Below, piece by piece: positions 25,236 to 36,152 of a DNA stretch of 64,000 nucleotides. A program made the translations under genes and the position numbers. The stretch is from an uncultured Flavobacteriaceae bacterium (lineage in GTDB: Bacteria; Bacteroidota; Bacteroidia; Flavobacteriales; Flavobacteriaceae). Every line of letters starts with the position of its first letter. The first letter of the stretch is position 1. The stretch lies in NCBI GenBank assembly GCA_947487895.1, contig CANKYF010000001.1:372001-436000 (forward strand), written 5' to 3'. The notes under the pieces are model-generated. The model was given only the letters and a program-made list of their open reading frames with translations, was not told where the DNA came from and did no database searches.

Positions 25236-25290
25236 AATAATTATTTGTTTATTAATAACATATTATTGGTTTTACTATTCACTACTAACT

Positions 25291-25440
25291 GATTACTGCC
25301 AACTGAATACTGTGCTGTTTATTACTGTTAAAATTTATCTCGCAAAAACGCCAAGTCGCAAAGAGGTAGGATTGTTTAATTGTATTGTTCTCTTTAGCTG
25401 CTCACTGCGACTGTTTACTGTTAACTGAATATTGCCAACT
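25291..25440. repeat. Degenerate ACTGccAACTGAATA repeats and intergenic element copy 2
   Basis: Two imperfect copies of a 22-base unit, GATTACTGCCAACTGAATAC at 25291 and GTTTACTGTTAACTGAATAT at 25413, flank a second copy of the dispersed element at 25339-25366 (TCTCGCAAAAACGCCAAGTC). This copy lies in the opposite orientation to the one at 22004. No coding potential is seen. Confidence 0.5.
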
Positions 25441-25445
25441 ATAAA

Positions 25446-26468
25446 TCATATTTTTAACCTAGCTGAAGCCATCACATTTTGTTCTGTAGAATAGCCTTCT
25501 AAATACTTTAAATATCCAACAATAGCAATCATAGCAGCATTATCTGTGGTATATTCAAATTTAGGAATATAGGTAGTCCATCCAAATTTGTGTTCACCAT
25601 CCTTTAGGGCTTGTCTAATACCAGAATTGGCAGAGACACCACCACCTATAGCAATATGTTTTATACCAGTATCTTTAGAAGCTTTTTTTAGCTTATCAAT
25701 TAAAATTCCAATAATAGTATATTGAATAGACGCACAGATATCATTTAAATTCTCTTCAATAAAATTGGGGTTCTTTTTAGTTTCACGTTGAATAAAGTAC
25801 ATGATACCTGTTTTTAAACCAGAGAAACTAAAGTTAAGTCCGTCTACTTTTGGTTTTGTAAAAGAGAAGGCTTTTGGGTTTCCTTGTTTTGCACGTTTAT
25901 CAATTTCTGGTCCAGCTGGGTACCCAAGTCCTAGAATTTTTCCACTTTTATCAAAAGCTTCACCAACGGCATCATCAATCGTTTCACCAATAACTTCCAT
26001 ATCAAAATAATGGTTCACCTTTACAATTTGTGTATGTCCACCAGAAATTGTCATGGCTAAAAAGGGGAATGGCGGTTTTTCAAAACCTTCTTCATCTATA
26101 TAATGTGCTAAAATATGACCTTGCATGTGGTTCACATCAATTAAAGGGATGTTTAATCCGTAGGCTAAAGATTTTGCAAAGGAAGTACCTACTAATAAAC
26201 TCCCCATTAAACCAGGACCGCGCGTAAAAGCTACCGCATTTAAATCTTCTTTAGCAATACCAGCTTTTTCAAGGGCTTGATGCACTACAGGAACAATGTT
26301 TTGTTGATGTGCTCTAGAGGCTAATTCTGGTACAACACCACCGTAAGCTTCATGAATTTTTTGGTTGGCAATAACATTACTTAAAATCTTACCATTATGA
26401 ATTATAGAGGCCGCTGTATCATCGCAAGAAGACTCTATTCCTAGTATATATATATTTTGTGAATGCAT
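25446..26468 (-). CDS. tsaD: tRNA N6-adenosine threonylcarbamoyltransferase TsaD
   Basis: 340 residues, the family length. Metal and substrate motifs: ILGIESSCDDTAASIIHNGK, ELASRAHQQNIVPVVHQALE, VDVNHMQGHILAHYIDE-type His pair (HMQGHILAHY), FPFLAMTISGGHTQIVKV and IAIGGGVSANSGIRQALKDG, then TDNAAMIAIVGYLKYLEG. It transfers the threonylcarbamoyl group to A37 of ANN-decoding tRNAs with TsaB and TsaE, in the cytosol. Divergent from tamB, which is a common Bacteroidetes arrangement. Confidence 0.97.
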   Translation of the reverse strand: MHSQNIYILGIESSCDDTAASIIHNGKILSNVIANQKIHEAYGGVVPELASRAHQQNIVPVVHQALEKAGIAKEDLNAVAFTRGPGLMGSLLVGTSFAKSLAYGLNIPLIDVNHMQGHILAHYIDEEGFEKPPFPFLAMTISGGHTQIVKVNHYFDMEVIGETIDDAVGEAFDKSGKILGLGYPAGPEIDKRAKQGNPKAFSFTKPKVDGLNFSFSGLKTGIMYFIQRETKKNPNFIEENLNDICASIQYTIIGILIDKLKKASKDTGIKHIAIGGGVSANSGIRQALKDGEHKFGWTTYIPKFEYTTDNAAMIAIVGYLKYLEGYSTEQNVMASARLKI

Positions 26469-26629
26469 TAATAAATATTAGGCACAATAATTGTTAATTT
26501 TGATTGTGAATAAACATCTGAAAAATTGTAATTATTCGTAACTGCAAATGTAGTTTATTCTCAATAATATCAATAATTTTATCGCTTATCAAGAAAGTAC
26601 TTAAAATAACATCTAAAATAGTTGGCATT

Positions 26630-29600
26630 TTGCTACTACTGTTCATCATTTTGGTGTTGGTACTGTCTATTCCATCGGTTCAAACAGGTTTAGGTAACTA
26701 TGCTACAAATAAGCTTAATGAAGAGTTTGGGACTAATATAAATATATATAAGGTAGGTTTACAATTTAATGGTGATGTTGAATTCAAGAATATTTATATT
26801 GAAGACTATAAAAAAGATACGCTTATAAGCATAGGTGAGTTAAACACATCAATTATAAATGTTGGTAGTTTATCTAACGGAGATTTAGTTTTTGGTGATA
26901 TAGATATCATGGATTTGGTATTTCATATTAAAACTTATAAAAATACTACAGATACTAATCTTGATATTTTTGTAGCAAAACTTGAAGGTGATAATCCAAC
27001 AAAAGGAGATGGTAGTTTTTTAATGTCTTCTAGTGATGTTTCAATTTATGACGGTGTTTTTAAACTGTCTGATGAAAATAGAGAGACTGTAAAACGTTTA
27101 GATTTAAGAGACCTAAATGTAAACGCTACAAATTTTTTAATAAAAGGAAGTGATGTAAGTACAAGAATAAATAAGTTGTCCTTTAGAGACAGCAGGGGAT
27201 TGGTTATGAAAAACATGATGACCAATTTTAAATATACGCTTACGGGGATGACTTTTGATAATCTAGTTATAGATACTCCTAAATCTATTTTAAAAGGAAA
27301 TCTTATCTTTTCTTATAACAGGGAAGATTTACAATACTTTACAGATAAGGTAGAGGTTGAAGCACATTTTAAAAACTCCAATATACAGTTAGATGAACTC
27401 AATTTAATTTATAATGAGTTTGGTAGAAATCAACAAGCTAGGTTTAGTGTAGATATAACGGGAACTTTAAATAATTTAAAAACCACAAATTTAAATTTAA
27501 GATCTAATAGAAATACTAGAATTTTAGGAAGAGCCACCTTCAAAAACTTGTTCAATAAAGAGGAAAATAATTTTGTAATGGATGGGCGGTTTTCTAACGT
27601 TACCTCTACTTATAAAGACTTAAAATCATTGTTACCAAATGTAATAGGAGAAGCTGTACCGTCGACTTTTGAAAGATTAGGGCTTTTTACTATTGTTGGT
27701 AATACCAAAATAACATCAACAGAGATAAATGCCGATATTGAAATTGATACTGAAATTGGTTTTGTAGATTCTAACTTAAAAATAGATAAAGTCAATGATA
27801 TAGATAATGCAAACTATAAAGGTAGAATCATATTTGAACAGTTTGATTTTGGTACTTTTTTAAATGATCCTAAAGTAGGTGTGGGGTCTTTAGATGTAGA
27901 TGTAAATGGAAAAGGATTCATAACCGAAACTATTAATACCCAAGTAAAAGGTGATGTGTTTGAGATTGTATATAATAATTACAACTATAACAATATAAAA
28001 GTAGCAGGAAAGGTTAGAAATAGAATTTTTGATGGAAACCTTATTGTTAACGATAGAAACTTACAATTAAATTTTAATGGTCTAGTAGATTTTTCTGAAG
28101 AGATTAAAAAATATGATTTTGAAGCCAACGTAGATTATGCCAATTTAAAGACGTTGAATTTCGTGAAAAAAGACAGTATTTCCGTATTTAAAAGTAGAGT
28201 GAATATGAACATGAACAGCAGCAATTTAGATGATGCTGTTGGTAGAATCTCGTTTAGAAATACTACTTATAAAAACGAACACGATGTTTATTATTTTAAA
28301 AGGTTTGATATTTCTTCAAGGTTTGAAAGAGATCTTAGATTTATAGAGTTTAAATCGCCAGATATTATTCAAGGCGATTTAAAAGGGCGTTTTGTATTTA
28401 GAGATTTAAAGAAACTTTTTGAAAATTCCATTGGTCATATTTATACCAATTATGTGCCGCATAAAGTTAGGGAGAACCAAACTATAGATTTCAACTTTAA
28501 AATTTACAATAAGATTGCCGAAGTTGTTGTGCCTGAATTGGAACTTGGGAAAAATACATTTATACGTGGTAGGGTAGAGAGTGATGAAACTAAATTTAAG
28601 CTCACCTTCAAATCACCTCAAATAAAAGCTTATGAATACTTTGCCAATAAAATAGAGGTACAAGTAGATAATAGCAATCCACTATTTAACACTTATGTGG
28701 AAATTGATAGCCTAAAAACAAGTATTTATAATGTTACAAAGTTTAATTTAATTAATGTAACAGTAAATGATACGTTGTTTATGCGTTCTGAATTTAAGGG
28801 AGGAAAGAGAAATAATGATAGTTATAACTTAAGTTTTTATCATACCATTAATGAAGAAAAAGAATCTGTTTTAGGATTTAAAAAATCTGATTTCACCATA
28901 AAAGACAGAACATGGTTCATAAATGAAAAAAATGATAAGTTTAATAAATTATCATTTGATAAAGGGTTATCTAAATTTACCTTTAATAATTTCAAGATAA
29001 ATTATAAAGATGAAGAAGTAAAACTTTCAGGCTTTTTAAAAGATTCAACGCAAAAAGACATTAAGCTAAATTTCAAAAATGTAAATCTTGAAAAAATAAC
29101 CCCAGATATAGACAGTTTATCATTGGCAGGTAAGGTAAATGGTAAATTAGATATTCTACAAAAAAATGGCAGTTATTTGCCAAATTCAACAGTTATAATA
29201 GAAGACTTTAAATTAAATAACTTCCCTCTTGGAGATTTTGATGCTAATATTAGAGGTAATGAAAACTTAACAAATTACATAGTAGATGCAACTATAAAAA
29301 ACGATATTTCAAAGTCTTTTGCTGCTGAGGGAAATATAGATGTTAAGCGTAATAGTTCTAAAATAGATGTAGACTTAAGTTTTGATGAACTTAATTTACG
29401 ACCTCTTAATCCATTATTACAAGATGTTTTTTCTAATGTAAGAGGTTTAGTTTCAGGTGAGGCAAAAGTAGTTGGTAATTTAAAAAGACCCAATATAACA
29501 GGAGAATTAACTTTAGATAAGGCAGGTTTAGGTATACCCTATTTAAATATAGATTATGCTTTTAATGATAAAGCTTCGGTTAGTTTAAAAAATCAAAGCT

Positions 29601-31030
29601 TTATTTTTAATAATGTTCAAATTAGAGATTCGAAATATAATTCTTTAGGAATTTTAAACGGTGCGCTAAATCATGTGAATTTATCTAAGTGGAGTATGGA
29701 TTTAGATATAGGAACAAATCGTTTATTGGTTTTAGATACCGAAGAAACTGAAGAATCTCTATATTATGGAACTGGTTTTATGGGAGGGAATGCTAATATT
29801 TCGGGGCCTACAGAACAACTCACCATAAGTGTAGTTGCTGAAACTAAGCCAGGTACAGTTTTTAAAATACCATTAAATGATACAGAATCTTTTGGAGATA
29901 ATACATTTATAAGGATTATATCGAAAAAAGAAAAAGAGGCCAAAAACAGAGGAGATAATTTAGTGTTTAATGAAATTCAAGGTTTAGAATTAGATTTTGA
30001 AGTTGATATAACTGAAGATGCAGATTTAGAAATCATTATAGATAAAAACACAGGGCATTCATTAAAAGGAAAAGGAAGAGGAGGTATTTTAGTTGAGATA
30101 AATACTAACGATAAATTTAAAATGTGGGGTGATTTTTCTGTGTTTGAAGGGGTTTATAATTTTGCCTATGGAGGTTTGGTACAAAAACAATTTGTAGTTC
30201 AGCCAGGTGGTTCCATCAACTGGGAAGGAGACCCTCTTAAAGCCCAAATAGATATGTTAGCCGTTTATAAAACGCAAGCAAATCCATCCCCTTTATTAGA
30301 TAATCCAATAAACAGAAGCATTCCTGTCGAATTGAATATATCATTAACAGGTGACTTAGAGCAACCAAACCCAGAATTTAGTTTTAACTTCCCTAATGTA
30401 AACTCTGCTATTAAATCTGAGTTACAATACAGGTTAGATTCTCCAGACGATAAAGAAAATCAAGCCTTATACCTTATATCAACAGGTGCTTTCTCAAGAG
30501 GCTTGAATGAATTAAATTTCTCAGGAACTATTGCAGAAAGGTTGAATGGTATTATAAACGGCATTTTTTCTAATGGAGATGGCAAACTTAATTTAGGTGT
30601 TAATTATGAAGCAGGCCAAAATAGACCAGATTATCAAACAAATGATAGGGTAGTAGCCACCATCCAAACTCAAATTAGTGATAGAGTACTCATAAATGGA
30701 AAAGTTGGTGTGCCAATTGGCGGAGCAGATGCGGCTAACACAGTAGTTGCTGGTGATGTACAAATAGATTTTCTTTTAAATGAAGAAGGGACATTAGTAG
30801 CTAAAGTTTTCAACAGAGAAAATAGTATCAGAAATTTTGGAGAAGAAATAGGGTATACGCAAGGCGTAGGACTTTCGTATAATGTAGATTTTGATACCTT
30901 TAAAGAACTGATTCAAAACCTCTTTAAAAAGAAGAAAAAAGAGGAAGATAACAAAGAAATAGATGATGAAATTAATGATAACAGTGGGTCTCCAAGTTTC
31001 ATTAGTCATAAGACATCTTCACAAAAATAA
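26630..31030 (+). CDS. tamB: Translocation and assembly module protein TamB
   Basis: 1466 residues as bounded here. An N-terminal inner-membrane helix (LLLFIILVLVLSIPSVQTGL) is followed by a very long repetitive beta region of AsmA/TamB type, and the C-terminal DUF490/TamB domain (about 1150-1440) has GGILVEINTNDKFKMWGDFS, VQPGGSINWEGDPLKAQIDM and VNYEAGQNRPDYQTND. TamB spans the periplasm and is linked to outer-membrane protein assembly and phospholipid transport. The 5' end is uncertain: no ATG exists in frame; the frame is open back to 26522, and the upstream codons (LIKKVLKITSKIVGILLLL) look like a proper cytosolic start of the helix, so the true start is probably a non-ATG codon near 26570-26590. 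C-terminal tail is Lys/Glu-rich. Confidence 0.9.
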   Translation: MLLLFIILVLVLSIPSVQTGLGNYATNKLNEEFGTNINIYKVGLQFNGDVEFKNIYIEDYKKDTLISIGELNTSIINVGSLSNGDLVFGDIDIMDLVFHIKTYKNTTDTNLDIFVAKLEGDNPTKGDGSFLMSSSDVSIYDGVFKLSDENRETVKRLDLRDLNVNATNFLIKGSDVSTRINKLSFRDSRGLVMKNMMTNFKYTLTGMTFDNLVIDTPKSILKGNLIFSYNREDLQYFTDKVEVEAHFKNSNIQLDELNLIYNEFGRNQQARFSVDITGTLNNLKTTNLNLRSNRNTRILGRATFKNLFNKEENNFVMDGRFSNVTSTYKDLKSLLPNVIGEAVPSTFERLGLFTIVGNTKITSTEINADIEIDTEIGFVDSNLKIDKVNDIDNANYKGRIIFEQFDFGTFLNDPKVGVGSLDVDVNGKGFITETINTQVKGDVFEIVYNNYNYNNIKVAGKVRNRIFDGNLIVNDRNLQLNFNGLVDFSEEIKKYDFEANVDYANLKTLNFVKKDSISVFKSRVNMNMNSSNLDDAVGRISFRNTTYKNEHDVYYFKRFDISSRFERDLRFIEFKSPDIIQGDLKGRFVFRDLKKLFENSIGHIYTNYVPHKVRENQTIDFNFKIYNKIAEVVVPELELGKNTFIRGRVESDETKFKLTFKSPQIKAYEYFANKIEVQVDNSNPLFNTYVEIDSLKTSIYNVTKFNLINVTVNDTLFMRSEFKGGKRNNDSYNLSFYHTINEEKESVLGFKKSDFTIKDRTWFINEKNDKFNKLSFDKGLSKFTFNNFKINYKDEEVKLSGFLKDSTQKDIKLNFKNVNLEKITPDIDSLSLAGKVNGKLDILQKNGSYLPNSTVIIEDFKLNNFPLGDFDANIRGNENLTNYIVDATIKNDISKSFAAEGNIDVKRNSSKIDVDLSFDELNLRPLNPLLQDVFSNVRGLVSGEAKVVGNLKRPNITGELTLDKAGLGIPYLNIDYAFNDKASVSLKNQSFIFNNVQIRDSKYNSLGILNGALNHVNLSKWSMDLDIGTNRLLVLDTEETEESLYYGTGFMGGNANISGPTEQLTISVVAETKPGTVFKIPLNDTESFGDNTFIRIISKKEKEAKNRGDNLVFNEIQGLELDFEVDITEDADLEIIIDKNTGHSLKGKGRGGILVEINTNDKFKMWGDFSVFEGVYNFAYGGLVQKQFVVQPGGSINWEGDPLKAQIDMLAVYKTQANPSPLLDNPINRSIPVELNISLTGDLEQPNPEFSFNFPNVNSAIKSELQYRLDSPDDKENQALYLISTGAFSRGLNELNFSGTIAERLNGIINGIFSNGDGKLNLGVNYEAGQNRPDYQTNDRVVATIQTQISDRVLINGKVGVPIGGADAANTVVAGDVQIDFLLNEEGTLVAKVFNRENSIRNFGEEIGYTQGVGLSYNVDFDTFKELIQNLFKKKKKEEDNKEIDDEINDNSGSPSFISHKTSSQK

Positions 31031-31175
31031 CTCATGGTGTTTCTCCCTGTTTTTTAAGGACATAAAAGCTACTTTATTAACTAAAACGTTATAGTTTAAA
31101 GTATGCATTAAAATGTCTAAAATACTATGTTCTTATAGAGTTTGTTAGTAATTTTACCCAACAAATATTAAGAAT

Positions 31176-32162
31176 ATGTCAGATAGAATTAAAAAAGTAG
31201 CTGTTTTAACCTCAGGAGGGGATTCTCCTGGAATGAATGCTGCCATACGTTCTGTTGTTAGAACATGTGCTTATCATAATGTTGAGTGTATAGGAGTTCA
31301 CCGTGGTTATGAAGGTATGATAGAAGGAGATTTCACTCCTATGGATGCTCGTAGTGTAAGAGGAATTATAAACAAAGGAGGAACAATACTTAAGTCTGCA
31401 CGCTCAAAAGAATTTAGAGCTAAAGAAGGTAGAGAAAAAGCGTATAAAAACCTTAAAAATGAAGATATTGATGCTTTAGTTGTAATTGGAGGTGATGGTT
31501 CGTTTACAGGAGCACTTGTATTTAATGAAGAATTTGGATTTCCTGTAATGGGAATTCCTGGTACTATAGATAATGATATCTTTGGAACAACCCATACACT
31601 AGGATTTGATACAGCTTTGAATACGGTTGTAGACGCTATTGATAAAATTAGAGATACAGCCAGTTCTCATAACAGATTATTTTTTATTGAAGTAATGGGA
31701 CGTGACGTAGGTCATATAGCCTTAAACACTGGTATTGCTGGTGGAGCAGAAGAAATATTAATACCAGAAGAAGACCTAGGGTTAGATAGATTAGTAGATT
31801 CTTTAAACCGAAGTAAAAAATCTGGAAAAACTTCAAGTATTGTTGTAGTTGCTGAAGGTGATAAAATTGGAAAAAACATCTTTGAACTTAAAGACTACGT
31901 AGATGAAAATATGGAAGGTTACGATGTTAGAGTATCTGTTTTAGGACATATGCAACGTGGTGGAGCACCTTCATGTTTTGATAGAGTACTAGCAAGTAGA
32001 ATGGGAGTTAAAGCAGTAGAATCTTTACTAGAAGGTAAAACAAACTATATGGTTGGTTTGCTAAACAGTAAAATGGAATTAACTCCGTTAGATAATGCCA
32101 TAAAAGGAAAAACAAAAATAAACTTAGAATTATTACGTGTCTCAGATATAATGAGCACTTAA
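31176..32162 (+). CDS. pfkA: ATP-dependent 6-phosphofructokinase
   Basis: 328 residues, typical length. Phosphorylates fructose 6-phosphate in glycolysis. Seen: VLTSGGDSPGMNAAIRSVVR (ATP loop), VIGGDGSFTGALVF, GIPGTIDNDIFGTTHTLGFD with the catalytic Asp, VMGRDVGHIALNTGIAGGAE, and SVLGHMQRGGAPSCFDRVLA. The GGDGS form indicates ATP rather than pyrophosphate as donor. Followed after 18 bases by gapA, so the two glycolytic genes form an operon. Confidence 0.97.
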   Translation: MSDRIKKVAVLTSGGDSPGMNAAIRSVVRTCAYHNVECIGVHRGYEGMIEGDFTPMDARSVRGIINKGGTILKSARSKEFRAKEGREKAYKNLKNEDIDALVVIGGDGSFTGALVFNEEFGFPVMGIPGTIDNDIFGTTHTLGFDTALNTVVDAIDKIRDTASSHNRLFFIEVMGRDVGHIALNTGIAGGAEEILIPEEDLGLDRLVDSLNRSKKSGKTSSIVVVAEGDKIGKNIFELKDYVDENMEGYDVRVSVLGHMQRGGAPSCFDRVLASRMGVKAVESLLEGKTNYMVGLLNSKMELTPLDNAIKGKTKINLELLRVSDIMST

Positions 32163-32168
32163 CACTAA

Positions 32169-33182
<1,014 letters not shown>

Positions 33183-33197
33183 TATTTTATATAATTT

Positions 33198-33233
33198 AAA
33201 AACTCCGTAATTTTAAAATTGCGGAGTTTTTTT
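33198..33233 (+). terminator. Rho-independent terminator after gapA
   Basis: Hairpin with arms AAAACTCCG-T-AATTTT and AAAATTGCGGAGTTTT (one G-T pair) followed by a T run. It starts 15 bases past the gapA stop codon. Confidence 0.9.
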
Positions 33234-33394
33234 ATTAGTGAAACTCAATTTTGAGAAGTTTTGCAAGACGAACTCAAAATTGTAAGTTGAACTAATTCCG
33301 CTGGAAAGTGGAATATTAGATTTAATAATTTGATCTAAAAGATAGGTTTTATGTTAAATTCTTACTTTAGATTATACTTTTTATTCTTTTACTT

Positions 33395-34255
33395 ATGATT
33401 TTAATTGTTGATAGTGGTTCTACTAAATCTGATTGGTTGGCAGTAGATAAACAAGGAAATAAATTAATGGAAAAAGTTCGTACTAAAGGACTTAATCCAG
33501 CTATTTTAAGCGAGAAAAAACTTCATAAAACAATTAAAAATAGTGAAGAATTAACGAATAATAGCCAAGAAGTATCTCATGTATTTTTCTATGGTGCTGG
33601 TTGTGGTACAGAAAACCCAAGAGAAATGCTTAAAGGTGTTTTGGAAGAGATTTTTCCTAATGCTCAGGTATCTGTAAATGAAGATACGCTTGCAGCAGTT
33701 TATGCTACTATAAATGAACCAACAGAAGCAGCTGTTGTGTGTATTATGGGAACAGGATCTAACTGTAGTTATTATGATGGCGAAAAACTACACCAACGCG
33801 TTAATTCATTGGGATATACTTTAATGGATGATGCCTCTGGTAATTACTATGGTAAGCAATTAATTAGAGATTATTATTTTAACCATATGCCAGAAAATGT
33901 AAAAGTGGCTTTTGGAGCAAAATATAATCTAGAGTCAGATTTTATTAAATACAATCTATATAAACAACCAAACCCAAATGCTTATTTGGCTAGTTTTGCA
34001 GAATTTATGTACTTACACAAAGATTCTGAGTATACTGTAAATTTAATTAAAAGCGGTATTAGAGAATTTGCTAGAAATATGATATTTCAGTTTAAAGACG
34101 AATTGAAAACGGTTCCAGTGCACTTTGCTGGTTCTATTGCATTCTTCTCTCAAGATGAAATCAAAGCAGTAGCTGAAGAAATGGGCTTTACAGTAGGTAA
34201 TTTTGTTCGTAGACCAATAGATGCTTTAGTGCCTTTTCATATTAAGAATTTGTAA
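33395..34255 (+). CDS. N-acetylglucosamine kinase-like BadF/BadG ATPase
   Basis: 286 residues of the ASKHA sugar kinase class. Phosphate-1 loop MILIVDSGSTKSDWLAVDKQ, then VSHVFFYGAGCGTENPREML, DTLAAVYATINEPTEAAVVC, the adenosine region VCIMGTGSNCSYYDGEKLHQ and SLGYTLMDDASGNYYGKQLI, with a late VPVHFAGSIAFFSQDEIKAV. Bacteroidetes annotate this group as N-acetylglucosamine kinase, which would phosphorylate GlcNAc from cell-wall or chitin turnover; specificity is inferred from the family. Transcribed alone. Confidence 0.85.
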   Translation: MILIVDSGSTKSDWLAVDKQGNKLMEKVRTKGLNPAILSEKKLHKTIKNSEELTNNSQEVSHVFFYGAGCGTENPREMLKGVLEEIFPNAQVSVNEDTLAAVYATINEPTEAAVVCIMGTGSNCSYYDGEKLHQRVNSLGYTLMDDASGNYYGKQLIRDYYFNHMPENVKVAFGAKYNLESDFIKYNLYKQPNPNAYLASFAEFMYLHKDSEYTVNLIKSGIREFARNMIFQFKDELKTVPVHFAGSIAFFSQDEIKAVAEEMGFTVGNFVRRPIDALVPFHIKNL

Positions 34256-34278
34256 AACATTAAATTGACCAATAGGAA

Positions 34279-34968
34279 TTAACCTCTATAACCAATATTA
34301 TTTTTTCTAATTTCAAATTCTTCGCAAGAGTAAGTTTCTTGAACAATTTGGTCTTCTTTGTCTAATGAAAAAAAGCTAGATTTATCTTTCACTTTACTAT
34401 ATTTTTCCTTTTGGTTTTTAAAACATAACATTGATCCAAATATACTTTTTCCATAAGGACTATAATCTGAAAAATTACAACCAAAACAATTATTGAATTT
34501 ATATTTTGATTTCATTTGATTTTTGATTTCATTAGCAGCGTCTTCAAAATCATAATTTGTAGCTGAAAATGTTTGATCAGAAATAGTTAAGCTCAAAACT
34601 ACTTGGGGATCGCTAGTGAATCCATTACCAAAGCTCTTACCAATTTTAACTTTTATTTCTAAGGATACGTTGAAAACCTCATTAGTTTCAATATTTTTTA
34701 TTAATGTTGGAATACAAACTGTGATTATACAATCACAGAGTTCATATACAATTTTTTGACCCGATTTTATTGGATTTAATGAAAATTGCTTAGATGAGGA
34801 ATTGAGATAATTTTCGTAGTTCAATAATTCAAAATCATCAAAAGATGTCCCTTCGAATATGAACGTGCCTAATTTAAATTTCAAGTATTCAAAATTATTT
34901 TCAATAACTATCTCAGAAGTTCCTAAGTCATTTTCAAAAAGTCCTTTATATTTAGAATTGCCAACCAT
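34279..34968 (-). CDS. Hypothetical protein with a Cys motif (possibly DUF6304)
   Basis: 229 residues, cytosolic, no membrane segment. N-terminal beta-rich region (YKGLFENDLGTSEIVIENNF, SLEIKVKIGKSFGNGFTSDP) and a C-terminal part with NNCFGCNFSDYSPYGKSIFG and GSMLCFKNQKEKY, then EETYSCEEF. The Cys-rich stretch could bind metal. The pattern reminds me of the DUF6304 family but I cannot confirm it. Between the GlcNAc kinase and guaC, 18 bases past the guaC stop on the same strand, so possibly co-transcribed with guaC. Confidence 0.6.
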   Translation of the reverse strand: MVGNSKYKGLFENDLGTSEIVIENNFEYLKFKLGTFIFEGTSFDDFELLNYENYLNSSSKQFSLNPIKSGQKIVYELCDCIITVCIPTLIKNIETNEVFNVSLEIKVKIGKSFGNGFTSDPQVVLSLTISDQTFSATNYDFEDAANEIKNQMKSKYKFNNCFGCNFSDYSPYGKSIFGSMLCFKNQKEKYSKVKDKSSFFSLDKEDQIVQETYSCEEFEIRKNNIGYRG

Positions 34969-34986
34969 GTTGAAGTTAAGATCAAT

Positions 34987-36024
34987 TTATGAATAAACCC
35001 TATTCTCCTGCTCAGCCACTCTAATAAAGGTAGTACGTTTAGTAAGCTCTTTTAAACGTTTAGCGCCAACATAAGTACAAGTACTTCGTAAACCACCTAA
35101 AATATCTAATACTGTATTTTCAACGTTACCTCTATAAGGTACTTCAACCGTTTTACCTTCACTGGCTCTATATTCTGCTACACCACCAACATGTTTTTCC
35201 ATGGCTGTTTCAGAACTCATTCCGTAGAATTGCCTATAAGTTTTACCATTTTTTTCAATGGTGTTTCCGCCACTTTCATTATGGCCCGCCAACATACCTC
35301 CCAGCATAACAAAATCGGCTCCAGCACCAAAAGCTTTAGCAATATCACCAGGAATAGAACAACCACCATCACTAATTATTTGTCCGCCTAAACCATGAGC
35401 TGCGTCTGCACATTCAATAATTGCCGATAATTGCGGATAACCAACACCCGTTTTAACTCTGGTTGTACAAACAGAACCTGGACCAATACCAACCTTAACA
35501 ATATCTGCTCCAGATAGTAAAAGTTCTTCAACCATTTCACCAGTAACAACATTACCAGCTATAATTACTTTGTCTGGATATAATTCTCTAGTGCGCTTCA
35601 CAAAATCTGCAAAATATTCAGAATAACCATTGGCAACATCTATACATATAAATTTTAGTTGCGAGTTAAGCTTTAAAACTTGTGCCAATTTTTCAGAATC
35701 TTTTTGGCTAATTCCAGTACTAACCGCAACGTAGTTTAATGCATCATTAGAGGCGTTTTTTAGAAAGTTATCCCAATCTTCAATAGTGTAATGTTTATGA
35801 ATTGCAGTAAATAGCTTTTGTTCTGTTAAAGCCTTAGCCATTTCAAAAGTACCCACTGTGTCCATATTAGCAGCCATTACAGGTATACCTTTCCATAAGA
35901 TGGAACTATGCAAAAATTTAAATTCACGTTCTAAATTAACCTCAGATCTACTTTTTAAAGTGGATCTTTTTGGTCTAATCATTACATCTTTAAAGCCAAG
36001 TTTTATATCGTATTCTATGCGCAT
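34987..36024 (-). CDS. guaC: GMP reductase
   Basis: About 345 residues, eukaryotic/GuaC-1-like length. Converts GMP to IMP with NADPH in purine salvage. Evidence: [40 protein letters not shown], the active-site loop [20 protein letters not shown] with the catalytic Cys, [20 protein letters not shown], and [23 protein letters not shown] dehydrogenase is excluded by the missing CBS insert and by the GMP-reductase-type ends. I use the ATG giving MRIEYD; a TTG three codons earlier is less likely. Confidence 0.95.
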   Translation of the reverse strand: MRIEYDIKLGFKDVMIRPKRSTLKSRSEVNLEREFKFLHSSILWKGIPVMAANMDTVGTFEMAKALTEQKLFTAIHKHYTIEDWDNFLKNASNDALNYVAVSTGISQKDSEKLAQVLKLNSQLKFICIDVANGYSEYFADFVKRTRELYPDKVIIAGNVVTGEMVEELLLSGADIVKVGIGPGSVCTTRVKTGVGYPQLSAIIECADAAHGLGGQIISDGGCSIPGDIAKAFGAGADFVMLGGMLAGHNESGGNTIEKNGKTYRQFYGMSSETAMEKHVGGVAEYRASEGKTVEVPYRGNVENTVLDILGGLRSTCTYVGAKRLKELTKRTTFIRVAEQENRVYS

Positions 36025-36152
36025 TGAAAACAATTTTATGTTAATTAAAAATACAATTTTTATGATTATTTTAAGTGTAATACATCTTTAAATTAGCGTT
36101 ATTTGTTACCAATTATTGTATCTTTATAATGCCTATTATAACTCCCTAATAC

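Noticed and set aside
25291-25440. CRISPR array from the ACTG repeats
   Set aside because: Only two imperfect copies with uneven spacing and no cas gene.
33246-33282. 10-bp inverted repeat CAATTTTGAG/CTCAAAATTG with a 17-base loop after gapA
   Set aside because: Long loop and AT-rich arms, next to a stronger terminator; not convincing as a regulatory element.
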